Made by a program: the position numbers and the translations under genes
In this document: positions 55,455 to 63,725 of the stretch, piece after piece
How positions within the stretch are numbered: position 1 is the stretch's first letter
How the letters are laid out: each line of letters opens with the position of its first letter
Notes under the pieces: model-generated
Seen by the model: the letters and a program-made list of their open reading frames with translations, nothing else
The model's database searches: none
What the model was told of the DNA's origin: nothing
Assembly (NCBI GenBank): GCA_016744805.1
Contig: JADGDQ010000003.1
Location: 1 to 64,000, forward strand
Reading direction: 5' to 3'
DNA from: Sulfurovaceae bacterium
GTDB taxonomy: Bacteria; Campylobacterota; Campylobacteria; Campylobacterales; Sulfurovaceae
DNA length: 64,000 bases

Positions 55455-56429
55455 CTAGAACACCTTTTTTATTGCCAATGCCAAAGCATACGCCAAAGTA
55501 GGAGGCACAGCATTCCCCACCATCTTATATCCTGCACTTAAATTTTTGTAATAAAAAAGATGTTCATCAGGAAAACTCTGCACCCTAGCACATTCTCTAA
55601 TGCTTAGTCGCCTATATAAATCTTCATGACCCTCTACAAAGCATCGTTTATCTTTTTCTACAAGTTGCATTTTGGGGGCTTGTGGATGAAGTGGTGCATG
55701 TCGTCCTCCTGCTTGGATAGTAAATGATGGTTCATCCCAAGCCCTCACACGATTACGAGACATAAACATAGAAGAAAATCCACCTAGCATATATTCATGA
55801 TTTAGGAATTTACATTTATCAAGAGTATAATTTTTTTCATCTGCTGAGACCACATTATCTTTTAAATCCCAAATAATGTCTTTCAATGTCAATTTTTCTT
55901 TTTGTCCTTTTGGAAACTCAAACTTTATATTTAAATCATTTCTAAAACCCACAAAAAATATTCTCTTTCTATCTTGTGCCACCCCATAATCTTTAGCATT
56001 AAGCATCTCAAAAGACAAATCATAACCACTATCAATAAAATGATTTTTGATATTTTCCAAAGCTTCACTATGCTTTGAAGCCAACATACCAGATACATTT
56101 TCAGCCAAAAAAAACAGAGGCTTCTTATCTCGCAACACACGAATAAACTCAAAAAAGAGTTGCCCTCTATCATCATCTATCCCACGAGATTTACCAGCCT
56201 CACTCCAACTCTGACAAGGAGGCCCACCAATCAGCCCTAGAGTTTCAGGAATATCCTTCGATGGAATTTGCGTAATACTCCGTCTATCCAAAACCGTATC
56301 AGAAAAATTCTTCTCAAAAGTTTCCCAAATTTCTTTATCATACTCATTTGCCCAAATGGTTTGAAACCCTGCTTTTTTGAAACCAAGGTCTAAACCACCT
56401 GCTCCTGAGAATAGGGAGATTATTTGCAT
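55455..56429 (-). CDS. DNA cytosine-5 methyltransferase (NgoPII-type partner)
   Basis: This 324-residue C5 methyltransferase has motif I SLFSGAGGLDLGFKKAGF, motif IV with the catalytic cysteine in GGPPCQSWSEAG, motif VI ENVSGML, motif VIII QDRKRIFFVG, and motif X GNAVPPTLAYALA. It starts immediately after the AbiJ-like gene stop. By family it should protect GGCC, matching the NgoPII-type endonuclease two genes upstream. It is distinct from the HpaII-type methyltransferase that follows. Confidence 0.9.
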   Translation of the reverse strand: MQIISLFSGAGGLDLGFKKAGFQTIWANEYDKEIWETFEKNFSDTVLDRRSITQIPSKDIPETLGLIGGPPCQSWSEAGKSRGIDDDRGQLFFEFIRVLRDKKPLFFLAENVSGMLASKHSEALENIKNHFIDSGYDLSFEMLNAKDYGVAQDRKRIFFVGFRNDLNIKFEFPKGQKEKLTLKDIIWDLKDNVVSADEKNYTLDKCKFLNHEYMLGGFSSMFMSRNRVRAWDEPSFTIQAGGRHAPLHPQAPKMQLVEKDKRCFVEGHEDLYRRLSIRECARVQSFPDEHLFYYKNLSAGYKMVGNAVPPTLAYALALAIKKVF

Positions 56430-57311
56430 TTAATCTTCTTTATTTTTTGCTATCAAATAATTCACAAATGCTGAACAGCTTACAAGCATATATTTAGCCT
56501 CTTCAAATGAAGTTTTTAACTCTTCTTTTGTGTGTCCATGTCTAATTCCATCTTCTTTACAAGTCCAACCATAGAGATTTATCATTGAAGTTTTAAACTG
56601 CTTATTCAAATCTATATCTATAATTTTTAAACAATTTGCTAAATCTGTCTCTTTTCCTGTGATAATCTTAGCTACAGACTCTACAGCAGTAATAGACTCT
56701 TTAATAGAGTTTTGATAATCAGGATTTTCTCTATCACTTAAAAGCTCTAAGGCATTTGATAGATGTTTTCTTGCAGGGGTATACTTACAACATAAAGCCT
56801 CTTCAACTTCTTTAATTTCAACCTCATCAATAATTGGAGCAATATAACTATCTATAAATCTATATCCACTCATCTCTTCTTCTAAAATCTGATTTACCTC
56901 TTCTCTAAATTTAGTAGAAATTTGTTGTTCATGATATATTTCTGATATATATTCTATAAAGTCATAAACTTCATACCATTCAAAATTAAAATATCTTTTT
57001 TTCAAATCTTTTTTGATGTTATTTTTTGAATATGATAAAGGTTCAATAGAGTCTTTTAAAAATTGGTCATAAATTTTTAAAACAAAATATTTATCATTTT
57101 CTTGCCTAAGTAATCCACCCTCTGATTCATAATAATTATCACGATCATCTGAATGCAAGACCATAGAGTGCTTATATCCTATAAGAGTATCAATAAATGT
57201 TATTTTTATTTTATTCCATAATCTACTTTTTAATCCATTATCCATACTATCAATTTGAAATGTATCTCGTACTTCTATAAAACCATTTCTTTCAGAAAAT
57301 CTTTTTCTCAA
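56430..57311 (-). CDS. AbiJ-like (abortive-infection) protein
   Basis: This 293-residue protein opens with FSERNGFIEVRDTFQIDSMD, matching the AbiJ N-terminal domain type 4 (FSERxG...QIDSMD). The C-terminal third contains ALCCKYTPARKHLSNALELL, SIKESITAVESVAKIITG and DGIRHGHTKEE, the pattern of a helical C-terminal abortive-infection domain with RxxxH-like text (RHGH), possibly a HEPN-type nuclease motif. It lies between the NgoPII-type endonuclease and its methyltransferase with gaps of 11 and 0 bases. A defence role is likely; mechanism unknown. Confidence 0.8.
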   Translation of the reverse strand: MRKRFSERNGFIEVRDTFQIDSMDNGLKSRLWNKIKITFIDTLIGYKHSMVLHSDDRDNYYESEGGLLRQENDKYFVLKIYDQFLKDSIEPLSYSKNNIKKDLKKRYFNFEWYEVYDFIEYISEIYHEQQISTKFREEVNQILEEEMSGYRFIDSYIAPIIDEVEIKEVEEALCCKYTPARKHLSNALELLSDRENPDYQNSIKESITAVESVAKIITGKETDLANCLKIIDIDLNKQFKTSMINLYGWTCKEDGIRHGHTKEELKTSFEEAKYMLVSCSAFVNYLIAKNKED

Positions 57312-57322
57312 TTTTTCTCCAT

Positions 57323-58162
57323 TTATATTCTAAACCCTAACAAAACCCCATCAACCAACCTCACAGGATTATTAGGATTCTTTATTTTAACTTCTCTCAC
57401 CTCAACACTCTCCATATTCTCAATAATCTCTCTATCATTTTTTGGCATACTATTATATTTTTCTTTTGTCATCAAAGCTATTAACTGAAATGATTTACTC
57501 TCATCATACTCATAGAGATAATCAAAAGTTTTATTTGGATTTTCAATATGCCACATACCTCTAATTCTAAGGTCTGTAATACCTAAAGGGTCTATTTTTT
57601 TGACTTTTCCTAGTTCATTTGTGGGTGTGAATTCTACATTTTCTATAGCGTTGATGCCGTTTGATATAGTATCCTTTATCTTCTCATAAGTCTCTTTATC
57701 TGCACAAAAACAATCTCCATAGACAAGCCAAAGAGATTTTAGATTTTTGGTGGCTTTGGGAATATGACCAATGGCATAGAGCATATCTTTTTGTGTCCAT
57801 GTTTCACACTCTTTACACGCTTTGGTTATCATTGTGCTAGAGGCATAGAGTTTGTCTTTGGGGTAAGAGCTATTTAGAGCTATGGCTGAATTTTTACTCT
57901 CTAGCTTTTTTATCTCTATAGCATCGCTATTTTTGAGGATTAAATCAGGTGGATTATTTTTATTTCCTTGATATGAAAATATCTCTTGAAATATTTCTAA
58001 TTTTTGAGCTGTTTCTTTAAAAGTATTGGCAAAGGCATTTTGGATATAGTTTTCTAAACCCTCACCCATATTATTAGCTCTATTGTTTCCACTTGTAATT
58101 GTTTGAATATTATATTGGTAGTTATTGACGATATTTATAAACGCTTTGAGTGTATTTGACAT
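57323..58162 (-). CDS. NgoPII-family type II restriction endonuclease
   Basis: This 279-residue protein matches the NgoPII family in length and in the opening region (NNMGEGLENYIQNAFANTF). A PD-(D/E)xK-like site is seen in NNPPDLILKNSDAIEIKKL. CKECETWTQKDMLYAIGH follows. NgoPII cuts GGCC. It is the first gene of the restriction-modification string. The recognition site is inferred from the family. Confidence 0.85.
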   Translation of the reverse strand: MSNTLKAFINIVNNYQYNIQTITSGNNRANNMGEGLENYIQNAFANTFKETAQKLEIFQEIFSYQGNKNNPPDLILKNSDAIEIKKLESKNSAIALNSSYPKDKLYASSTMITKACKECETWTQKDMLYAIGHIPKATKNLKSLWLVYGDCFCADKETYEKIKDTISNGINAIENVEFTPTNELGKVKKIDPLGITDLRIRGMWHIENPNKTFDYLYEYDESKSFQLIALMTKEKYNSMPKNDREIIENMESVEVREVKIKNPNNPVRLVDGVLLGFRI

Positions 58163-58180
58163 TTTAAAAATCCTTTAAAT

Positions 58181-58197
58181 GGTGGATTTCATCCACC
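58181..58197. repeat. Short palindrome with TTC loop
   Basis: GGTGGAT, loop TTC, ATCCACC forms a perfect 7-base stem, followed by CTAC. It lies between the small open reading frame and the NgoPII-type endonuclease start, within its 5' region. The same loop and near-identical arms occur at 40111-40127. Confidence 0.6.
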
Positions 58198-58209
58198 CTA
58201 CAACTCTAT

Positions 58210-58302
58210 TTAAAAGCCTAATTTAGCTCTAGCTTCATCAATGCTATATTGTTTATTATTCTCTTTCTTAATTTCTTGAATATCTAAAGGTATAGTTTGC
58301 AT
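58210..58302 (-). CDS. Small open reading frame (30 residues), unknown
   Basis: The minus strand encodes 30 residues beginning MQTIPLDIQEIKKEN and ending SIDEARAKLGF, then a stop. A weak purine-rich site (GGATAGG) precedes the ATG. The end resembles small antitoxin or regulator fragments but is too short to assign. It lies 47 bases upstream of the NgoPII-type endonuclease gene on the same strand. It may be a leader peptide, a truncated antitoxin, or chance. Confidence 0.4.
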   Translation of the reverse strand: MQTIPLDIQEIKKENNKQYSIDEARAKLGF

Positions 58303-58413
58303 CACCTATCCTTTGTAAAAAATAAACTTTATTATATCTACTTAAAGCTAACCTATAAATTTGATTTAAAAAAATATTGAGAAAGTTCTATTATGATAGG
58401 TGATTGGTATATA

Positions 58414-58450
58414 GAAAAAAAGTCTAACTCCCAAAGAAATTTGGGAGTCA
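58414..58450 (-). terminator. Rho-independent terminator of the molybdoenzyme operon
   Basis: On the minus strand GACTCCCAAA pairs with TTTGGGAGTT across a short loop, followed by AGAC and six or more T residues. It begins about 18 bases after the stop of the large molybdoenzyme gene. It is one of the clearest terminators in the window. Confidence 0.8.
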
Positions 58451-58467
58451 AATGAAGTGTGTAAAAA

Positions 58468-61400
58468 TTATGTAAGTTTTACAGCGTACGCTTTGGCAGA
58501 CAAAGGTACTGCTGGTCGTTTCATGTGTGTTGGTCTTCTGAGTGTGTCTGTTACATCTAGTGGGCGAGTTAGTTTATCTCTCCACTCTTTGTAGACTTTC
58601 ATGTTGTTTTCATAGTTGACATAAATATCACCTATTTGCTCATCTTTTCCTGCCAGTTCTATACGAACTTTTTGATGCCAAGCATGGTTTCCTGCAATAG
58701 GGTCTGGATGGCTTGGGGCTACGGCATTTTGCCATGAACCACTGAGTCCATCCCACCAAATATTGTCTAGGTCTTTATTGTACTCTTTAAACTGCCATGT
58801 CTCTCTTCTGTCCATCATACCTTTATCAAGACCTTCTGTAGGCTTAAGTGTACCTATCTTGCCATCCATAGTCATATCATAAAGAGGTGCACCAATACCC
58901 ATAACTCCTAGTTTTTGTTCAAAACCAGGAATCTCTACAGCATTTTTGAGTTTCCATCTTCCTGCGTGGTGTGAACAGGCTGTAACACCTGGCATAGTAC
59001 CCTCTGTAGGCACTGCCATAGCAATAAAGTATCCTGATTCAAGACCTGATACAGTATCAGATACTGTAACCTTAATAGCGTCACCTCTTTTGATACCTAG
59101 TCTTTTGGCATCATCAGTATTAATCCATACAGGATTATGGTTTTGTGAAATCTCCATAAGGTGCTTAGAGTTAACCGAACGAGTATGGATATTATATGAG
59201 AGTCTAAATACAGTATTGAGTGCAAACTCATTATCTTTTTCCATATAATCATGGTGAACATGACTTACGACATGTATCATTTTCTTTCGTTCTTCTTTAT
59301 CTTTTGGATAGATAGGTATAGCATACTCAGGCCATTTCCACTCTTTGAACCACTCTGAATAGAACTCAAGTTTACGGCTTAGTGTATGGAAACCTTGTTT
59401 AATCTCTCCATCAACTTCAATACCAATAGCTTTTTTACCACCATGTGTATGGTCATCAACAAGTAATGCACCAAACTCATCTTTTGTTACATCACTTGCA
59501 CTATATTCGTGTCCGTGAGCAATATACTTATCTCCAACTTTTTTGAGGTCTCTCTCTTGAGGTTTAAAGATATTATCTTCTTCTAGCCAAGTACCTCTAT
59601 CTCTCATCATTTCATAGTTAGGATACTTAGAGTCAGGATATGCTGCTGAAGCTGCTTTTTTGAGATTTGGGAGTTTATCAAAGGCTGCTTGATACCACTC
59701 TGCAATTGTTACAGCACGGCTAGGATCTTCTTTTGAAGCCCAATATTTTCTTACACCCAAAGAACCATCAGGGTCTACATGGTGTACCATAATATTTGCC
59801 CAAAACTCTACCTCTTCCCAAACTTCACCAAGACCCGCTTTAATGTGTGCTTCGAGTGTGGCTCTTGTTGGGTCTTCTGGCTTCCAACCCATTTTTTCAA
59901 GTGCAACTCTTAGAGCAGGATTACGGAAGCTTAACCATCGTGCAGGTTTTGTAGCTTCTGAATGCTGATCGTGTCTCTCACCTGCTAAACCAACAGGTAG
60001 TACATAGTCACAGTACCAGTTTGTCTCTGACCAAGTTGGAGAGAGGTTAAAGCTCATCTCAATTTTATCTTCTCTTTTGAGTGCTTCTATCCATCTGAAA
60101 CCATCTGGATTAATCCAAACTGGATTGTACATTCTAGGAATCCAAACTGCCAATTTTTTAGGAACAGTGAGACCTTTTTTTGTCCATTTGTCTTGCCACT
60201 CTTCATCCATAAGAAGGTGAGGCATAATATGACTCATCTCATAAGTACTCAATGGATACTCAGGAGGCCAAGCTATCTCGTTCCATACATCTACTTTAGG
60301 AGGTCTCTGCCCTGCTTGTGAGGCAGCGTCACCTTTACCATTGACAGAAATAACATGCCAGTGGTGCAGACCTACACCACCTTTGTCACCAGCCATAGCT
60401 CCACGCAATACAAAAGGCAAGAATCCAGCTCTAGCTATCATCCAACCACCACGGTGAGCAATTGGTCCTGCTCTCCATATATATGTAGTTACTCTTGCAC
60501 CTGCGTCAATAAACATATCATAGAGTTTTTCTACGATTCTTGCTTCTATACGACACTCTTCTACTACAAAATCAAGCGTATATCCACTATACATCTCTTG
60601 AATCATAGTAATAAAGTCTTCGTATTTATTACCTTCTGGTACAGATTTGATATAACCTCTCTCTACAAGATAGCCAAGATATTTTTTATCAGCCATCAAT
60701 CTATCCCAGTTTACCCAGTTTTTAACAAATGCATGGTTGACTAAATCTTCGCCATTTACACCTTTTTCATTAAGAATACGGTTTGCAAGATAGAGATACA
60801 AAGCTGTCTCAGTACCAGGCCAGCATGGAACCCATAGATCAGCCATACCCGCAGAGTTTGACATTCTAGGATCCATAACTACAAGCTTTGCACCTTTTTT
60901 ACGAGCATCTGCTATAAGACCAGCTGCCTGTTGGAAGTAGTGACCTGCATCAGCAGCGTGAGATGATTGCAAGAATATAAGCTTTGCATTAACCCAATCA
61001 GGTGAGTTTCTATCATCATTTGCCCACTGTATAGTTCCCTCTCTCGCACCTGCTGAACAGATGTTTGTATGAGAATCATATCCATCACAACCCATAGAGT
61101 GAGGAACACGGTGTCCAAATCCATTTTCATTTGGACGACCGACATGGTACATAATTGATTTTTTAGAGATTTCATCACCCACTTTAAGTGTATCATGCAT
61201 CTTTTTACCAATCTCTGCCATAGCAGTATCCCAAGTAGTTCTAACCCATTTACCCTCACCTCTTTTGCTACCAGGAGCTCTTTTAAGAGGGAAAGGAATA
61301 CGATCTGGATCATACATTTGTGATTGTGTTGCATACCCTTTGGCACAGTTTCTACCACGACTACCTGCGTGTAATGGATTACCCATATATTTACGAACGG

Positions 61401-61803
61401 CTAATTGACCACCCTTTTTATATGTACCAATATCTACCCATGCAGTCAGTCCACATGCGGCTTCACAATTAGAACATGCTGTAGGAACAAGCATATATTC
61501 TGTGGCTTTGATACCATCAGGATTTTTTTCACTCTCTACACCATGTCGTCCTGTACCACCGCGTTTCCAATCATCACCATCAAGCTCTGTAAAGCTATCC
61601 CACTCATTAAGAGGTGGATAAAAAGAGAGAGTTTTTGGCGTTGGAGTAAATTTGCTATCTTCTGCTACGGCAGGAGTAGATGCGATTGTCTCAAATACAC
61701 CCTTAGCAATTGCTGCACCAGCGACAGTGTATGCACTGCCTTTAAGGAAGCTTCGTCTACTTTCGATAAACGAGGGCTTGTTACTGTTCATAGTTTTTGT
61801 CAT
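58468..61803 (-). CDS. Tat-exported molybdopterin oxidoreductase, catalytic subunit (Psr/Ttr/Soe-like)
   Basis: This 1111-residue protein has a Tat signal (ESRRSFLKGSAYTVAGAAIA, about residues 14-33). A 4Fe-4S site follows (CSNCEAACGL with a fourth cysteine in GRNCAKGY). The expected molybdenum ligand is Cys249 in HTNICSAGAREG, as in polysulfide, thiosulfate, tetrathionate and arsenate reductases. The C-terminal pterin-binding domain has TEGTMPGVTACSHHAGRW. At over 1100 residues it is longer than PsrA (~760) and nearer to TtrA. It acts in the periplasm with the ferredoxin and NrfD subunits encoded upstream. The substrate is probably a sulfur compound, but arsenate or others are not excluded. 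Confidence 0.85.
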   Translation of the reverse strand: MTKTMNSNKPSFIESRRSFLKGSAYTVAGAAIAKGVFETIASTPAVAEDSKFTPTPKTLSFYPPLNEWDSFTELDGDDWKRGGTGRHGVESEKNPDGIKATEYMLVPTACSNCEAACGLTAWVDIGTYKKGGQLAVRKYMGNPLHAGSRGRNCAKGYATQSQMYDPDRIPFPLKRAPGSKRGEGKWVRTTWDTAMAEIGKKMHDTLKVGDEISKKSIMYHVGRPNENGFGHRVPHSMGCDGYDSHTNICSAGAREGTIQWANDDRNSPDWVNAKLIFLQSSHAADAGHYFQQAAGLIADARKKGAKLVVMDPRMSNSAGMADLWVPCWPGTETALYLYLANRILNEKGVNGEDLVNHAFVKNWVNWDRLMADKKYLGYLVERGYIKSVPEGNKYEDFITMIQEMYSGYTLDFVVEECRIEARIVEKLYDMFIDAGARVTTYIWRAGPIAHRGGWMIARAGFLPFVLRGAMAGDKGGVGLHHWHVISVNGKGDAASQAGQRPPKVDVWNEIAWPPEYPLSTYEMSHIMPHLLMDEEWQDKWTKKGLTVPKKLAVWIPRMYNPVWINPDGFRWIEALKREDKIEMSFNLSPTWSETNWYCDYVLPVGLAGERHDQHSEATKPARWLSFRNPALRVALEKMGWKPEDPTRATLEAHIKAGLGEVWEEVEFWANIMVHHVDPDGSLGVRKYWASKEDPSRAVTIAEWYQAAFDKLPNLKKAASAAYPDSKYPNYEMMRDRGTWLEEDNIFKPQERDLKKVGDKYIAHGHEYSASDVTKDEFGALLVDDHTHGGKKAIGIEVDGEIKQGFHTLSRKLEFYSEWFKEWKWPEYAIPIYPKDKEERKKMIHVVSHVHHDYMEKDNEFALNTVFRLSYNIHTRSVNSKHLMEISQNHNPVWINTDDAKRLGIKRGDAIKVTVSDTVSGLESGYFIAMAVPTEGTMPGVTACSHHAGRWKLKNAVEIPGFEQKLGVMGIGAPLYDMTMDGKIGTLKPTEGLDKGMMDRRETWQFKEYNKDLDNIWWDGLSGSWQNAVAPSHPDPIAGNHAWHQKVRIELAGKDEQIGDIYVNYENNMKVYKEWRDKLTRPLDVTDTLRRPTHMKRPAVPLSAKAYAVKLT

Positions 61804-61816
61804 TGATATCTCCTTC

Positions 61817-62764
61817 TTAACTTAACGGTAATAGTTGTGGAATCTTAAGCCATACATCTTTTGCAAGATAAAGCCCAATCAATGCCAAAATAGCTGCAAA
61901 TCTTAGAAGTGTTTTATTATCATTCTTAATATTTGCTGTAGCCAAAAAGAAAGGAACAATAAAACCTAACGACATTGCCATCCAAAACTGAATATTATAT
62001 TCACCACCAGAGTGAACAAATGCTAGTGTTGCTTCTGCTTCTGCTGCTTTAAATGAGAAGAAGTACTCTCCCATATACATCATAAAACTAAAGAATACAG
62101 ACATAGCCAAAACAAGAGCTAAATCTTTGCGAACTTCTTTGCTCCAGCTATCAGAGATAAAGATAAGTGTCGCAGAACCTGCCATAAAAGCAGCTAAAAG
62201 CATCTGCATTAACTCTGTTGGTGCTTGCCACAACTCTCTTGCACTTGATTCTGCCATAATTACAGCAGTATAGAGCGTTACAGGAATTGCAAGAAAAACA
62301 GTAAATGGGAATATTTTTTCATAAACATCACTATTACCTCTTACCGTTTTTGCTACTTCACAATGTCTTCTAAAGTCAGGGAAAGCATCAAATCCACTAA
62401 TAACCATCATAACAGTGATTAATCCAGTGAATATTGTAGCCATCCACGCACCTACTGTAATTGCTGAAGTCCAGTGTGGGTGTAAGAAAATATTAATCAT
62501 TCGCAAAGGCTGATGTAAGTCTACAAGTGTGAAGAGTAAGAAAACATTCAACGCAATAAATGAGATAAGTGGCATTGTCCATCTAAGGCTTGGCATATCC
62601 TCTTTTTTGTGTCTATAGAGTAAAAATGCTCCAATCAAAACAACACCTGTTCCAATACTTTTTGCCCACATATTAAGTGTAATCATCCATCCCCAGATAA
62701 TTCCAGGAAGGGCGACATCCATCGTTACGACAGCATTTGTCGCATTAATAGTATGTTCTACCAT
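61817..62764 (-). CDS. NrfD/PsrC-type membrane anchor subunit
   Basis: This 315-residue protein has about eight membrane helices. Segments LNVFLLFTLVDLHQPLRMIN and FLHPHWTSAITVGAWMATIF are typical of NrfD/PsrC proteins, which exchange electrons with menaquinone. It starts right after the ferredoxin gene (one base between) and ends 13 bases before the catalytic subunit. The B-C-A order resembles ttrBCA more than psrABC. Confidence 0.88.
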   Translation of the reverse strand: MVEHTINATNAVVTMDVALPGIIWGWMITLNMWAKSIGTGVVLIGAFLLYRHKKEDMPSLRWTMPLISFIALNVFLLFTLVDLHQPLRMINIFLHPHWTSAITVGAWMATIFTGLITVMMVISGFDAFPDFRRHCEVAKTVRGNSDVYEKIFPFTVFLAIPVTLYTAVIMAESSARELWQAPTELMQMLLAAFMAGSATLIFISDSWSKEVRKDLALVLAMSVFFSFMMYMGEYFFSFKAAEAEATLAFVHSGGEYNIQFWMAMSLGFIVPFFLATANIKNDNKTLLRFAAILALIGLYLAKDVWLKIPQLLPLS

Positions 62765-63541
62765 CTAGTGACCTCCTTTATCTTCATGCGATTCATCTTT
62801 AGTAGAGTTATCATCTGTAGTCTGCTTGAAATCTATAAAACTTTTATTATCAGATGCACCGTGACTTGCAAATGGAGCTAAAAATCTATCAAGAATACTA
62901 TGATGAGGATCACCAACATGATCTAAGTGTGTGATATTATTAAACAGACCATATCCTTCTATTCGTTTATGAGCTAAAGGATTAAGTGTCTGATTACCGC
63001 CTCCTACATAGAAGTGTTTAGGATCAGTATGTTTTTCAGGTTTACGCACCTGAACGCCACCTTGATGCTCCATAATATAACGAGAAATATGACTATTATC
63101 ATCTTCTATATCACCAAATATATTTGCTTCAACAGGACAAGCAACTACACATGCAGGCATCATGCCACTCTCTATACGGTGCGCACAATAAGTACATTTA
63201 TCTGCTGTATTTGTCTCTGGATCCATATAGATAGCTCCATACGGACAGGCCATCATACATCCAGCACAGGCTATACAACGCTCACTATCAACATTTACAA
63301 TACCATTTTCCAAATAATGTAGTGCCGACACAGGACAAATTCTTTCACATGGTGCATTTTCACAGTGATTACAACGCAATGGTGTAAAATGTCTCGATGC
63401 ATCAGGGAATGTCCCCATATCAATATATTTAACGCGTAGTCGCCAAGAGCTTAGTGGTACTTCATTCTCCACCTTACAGGCAACCTCACAACCTTTACAA
63501 CCCATACAAAGGTTTAGGTCAACCAAGAAACCAAGTTTCAT
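62765..63541 (-). CDS. Four-cluster 4Fe-4S ferredoxin subunit (PsrB/TtrB-like)
   Basis: This 258-residue protein holds four cysteine groups: CMGCKGCEVACK (from residue 12), CNHCENAPCERICP, CIACAGCMMACPYGAI, and CTYCAHRIESGMMPACVVACP. It carries electrons between the membrane anchor and the molybdoenzyme. No Tat or Sec signal is visible; it is probably exported in complex with the catalytic subunit. A charged tail follows residue 190. AAGGAGG lies just before the ATG. It is the first gene of the operon. Confidence 0.92.
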   Translation of the reverse strand: MKLGFLVDLNLCMGCKGCEVACKVENEVPLSSWRLRVKYIDMGTFPDASRHFTPLRCNHCENAPCERICPVSALHYLENGIVNVDSERCIACAGCMMACPYGAIYMDPETNTADKCTYCAHRIESGMMPACVVACPVEANIFGDIEDDNSHISRYIMEHQGGVQVRKPEKHTDPKHFYVGGGNQTLNPLAHKRIEGYGLFNNITHLDHVGDPHHSILDRFLAPFASHGASDNKSFIDFKQTTDDNSTKDESHEDKGGH

Positions 63542-63685
63542 GCTTCCTCCTTAAATTTTAGCTTGACTTATAATAAATATAAGCACCCCTTAAAGTATCA
63601 CATTAAGAGCGTTTGCCTAGCTATGATTCTAGTAAACTTTGGATTAAAAAATAATTATTTTAAAGATAAAAGATAAGTTTTTTTG

Positions 63686-63711
63686 ATTAAGTAACCCCTT
63701 TGTTACTTAAT
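63686..63711. promoter_or_regulatory. Perfect 10-base inverted repeat upstream of the molybdoenzyme operon
   Basis: ATTAAGTAAC (63686-63695) and GTTACTTAAT (63702-63711) flank a 6-base CCCTTT spacer. It lies about 145 bases upstream of the ferredoxin start and 15 bases after the receiver-domain stop. In the minus direction A-rich sequence follows, not a T-run. It may be an operator or a terminator without a typical tail. Confidence 0.5.
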
Positions 63712-63725
63712 TGATAAATAGATAC

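Larger units (their letters stand above)
58163..58467. other. 305-base gap between the restriction island and the molybdoenzyme operon
   Basis: This gap holds a perfect short palindrome (58181-58197), a small open reading frame (58210-58302) and the terminator of the molybdoenzyme operon (58414-58450). The rest (about 58303-58413) is A/T-rich and probably carries the promoter of the restriction string; I could not pick a convincing -35/-10 pair. Confidence 0.6.

Noticed and set aside
60912-61358. Alternative 148-codon frame within the molybdoenzyme gene
   Set aside because: Its residues do not form a known domain, and the main frame carries all cofactor motifs without interruption.
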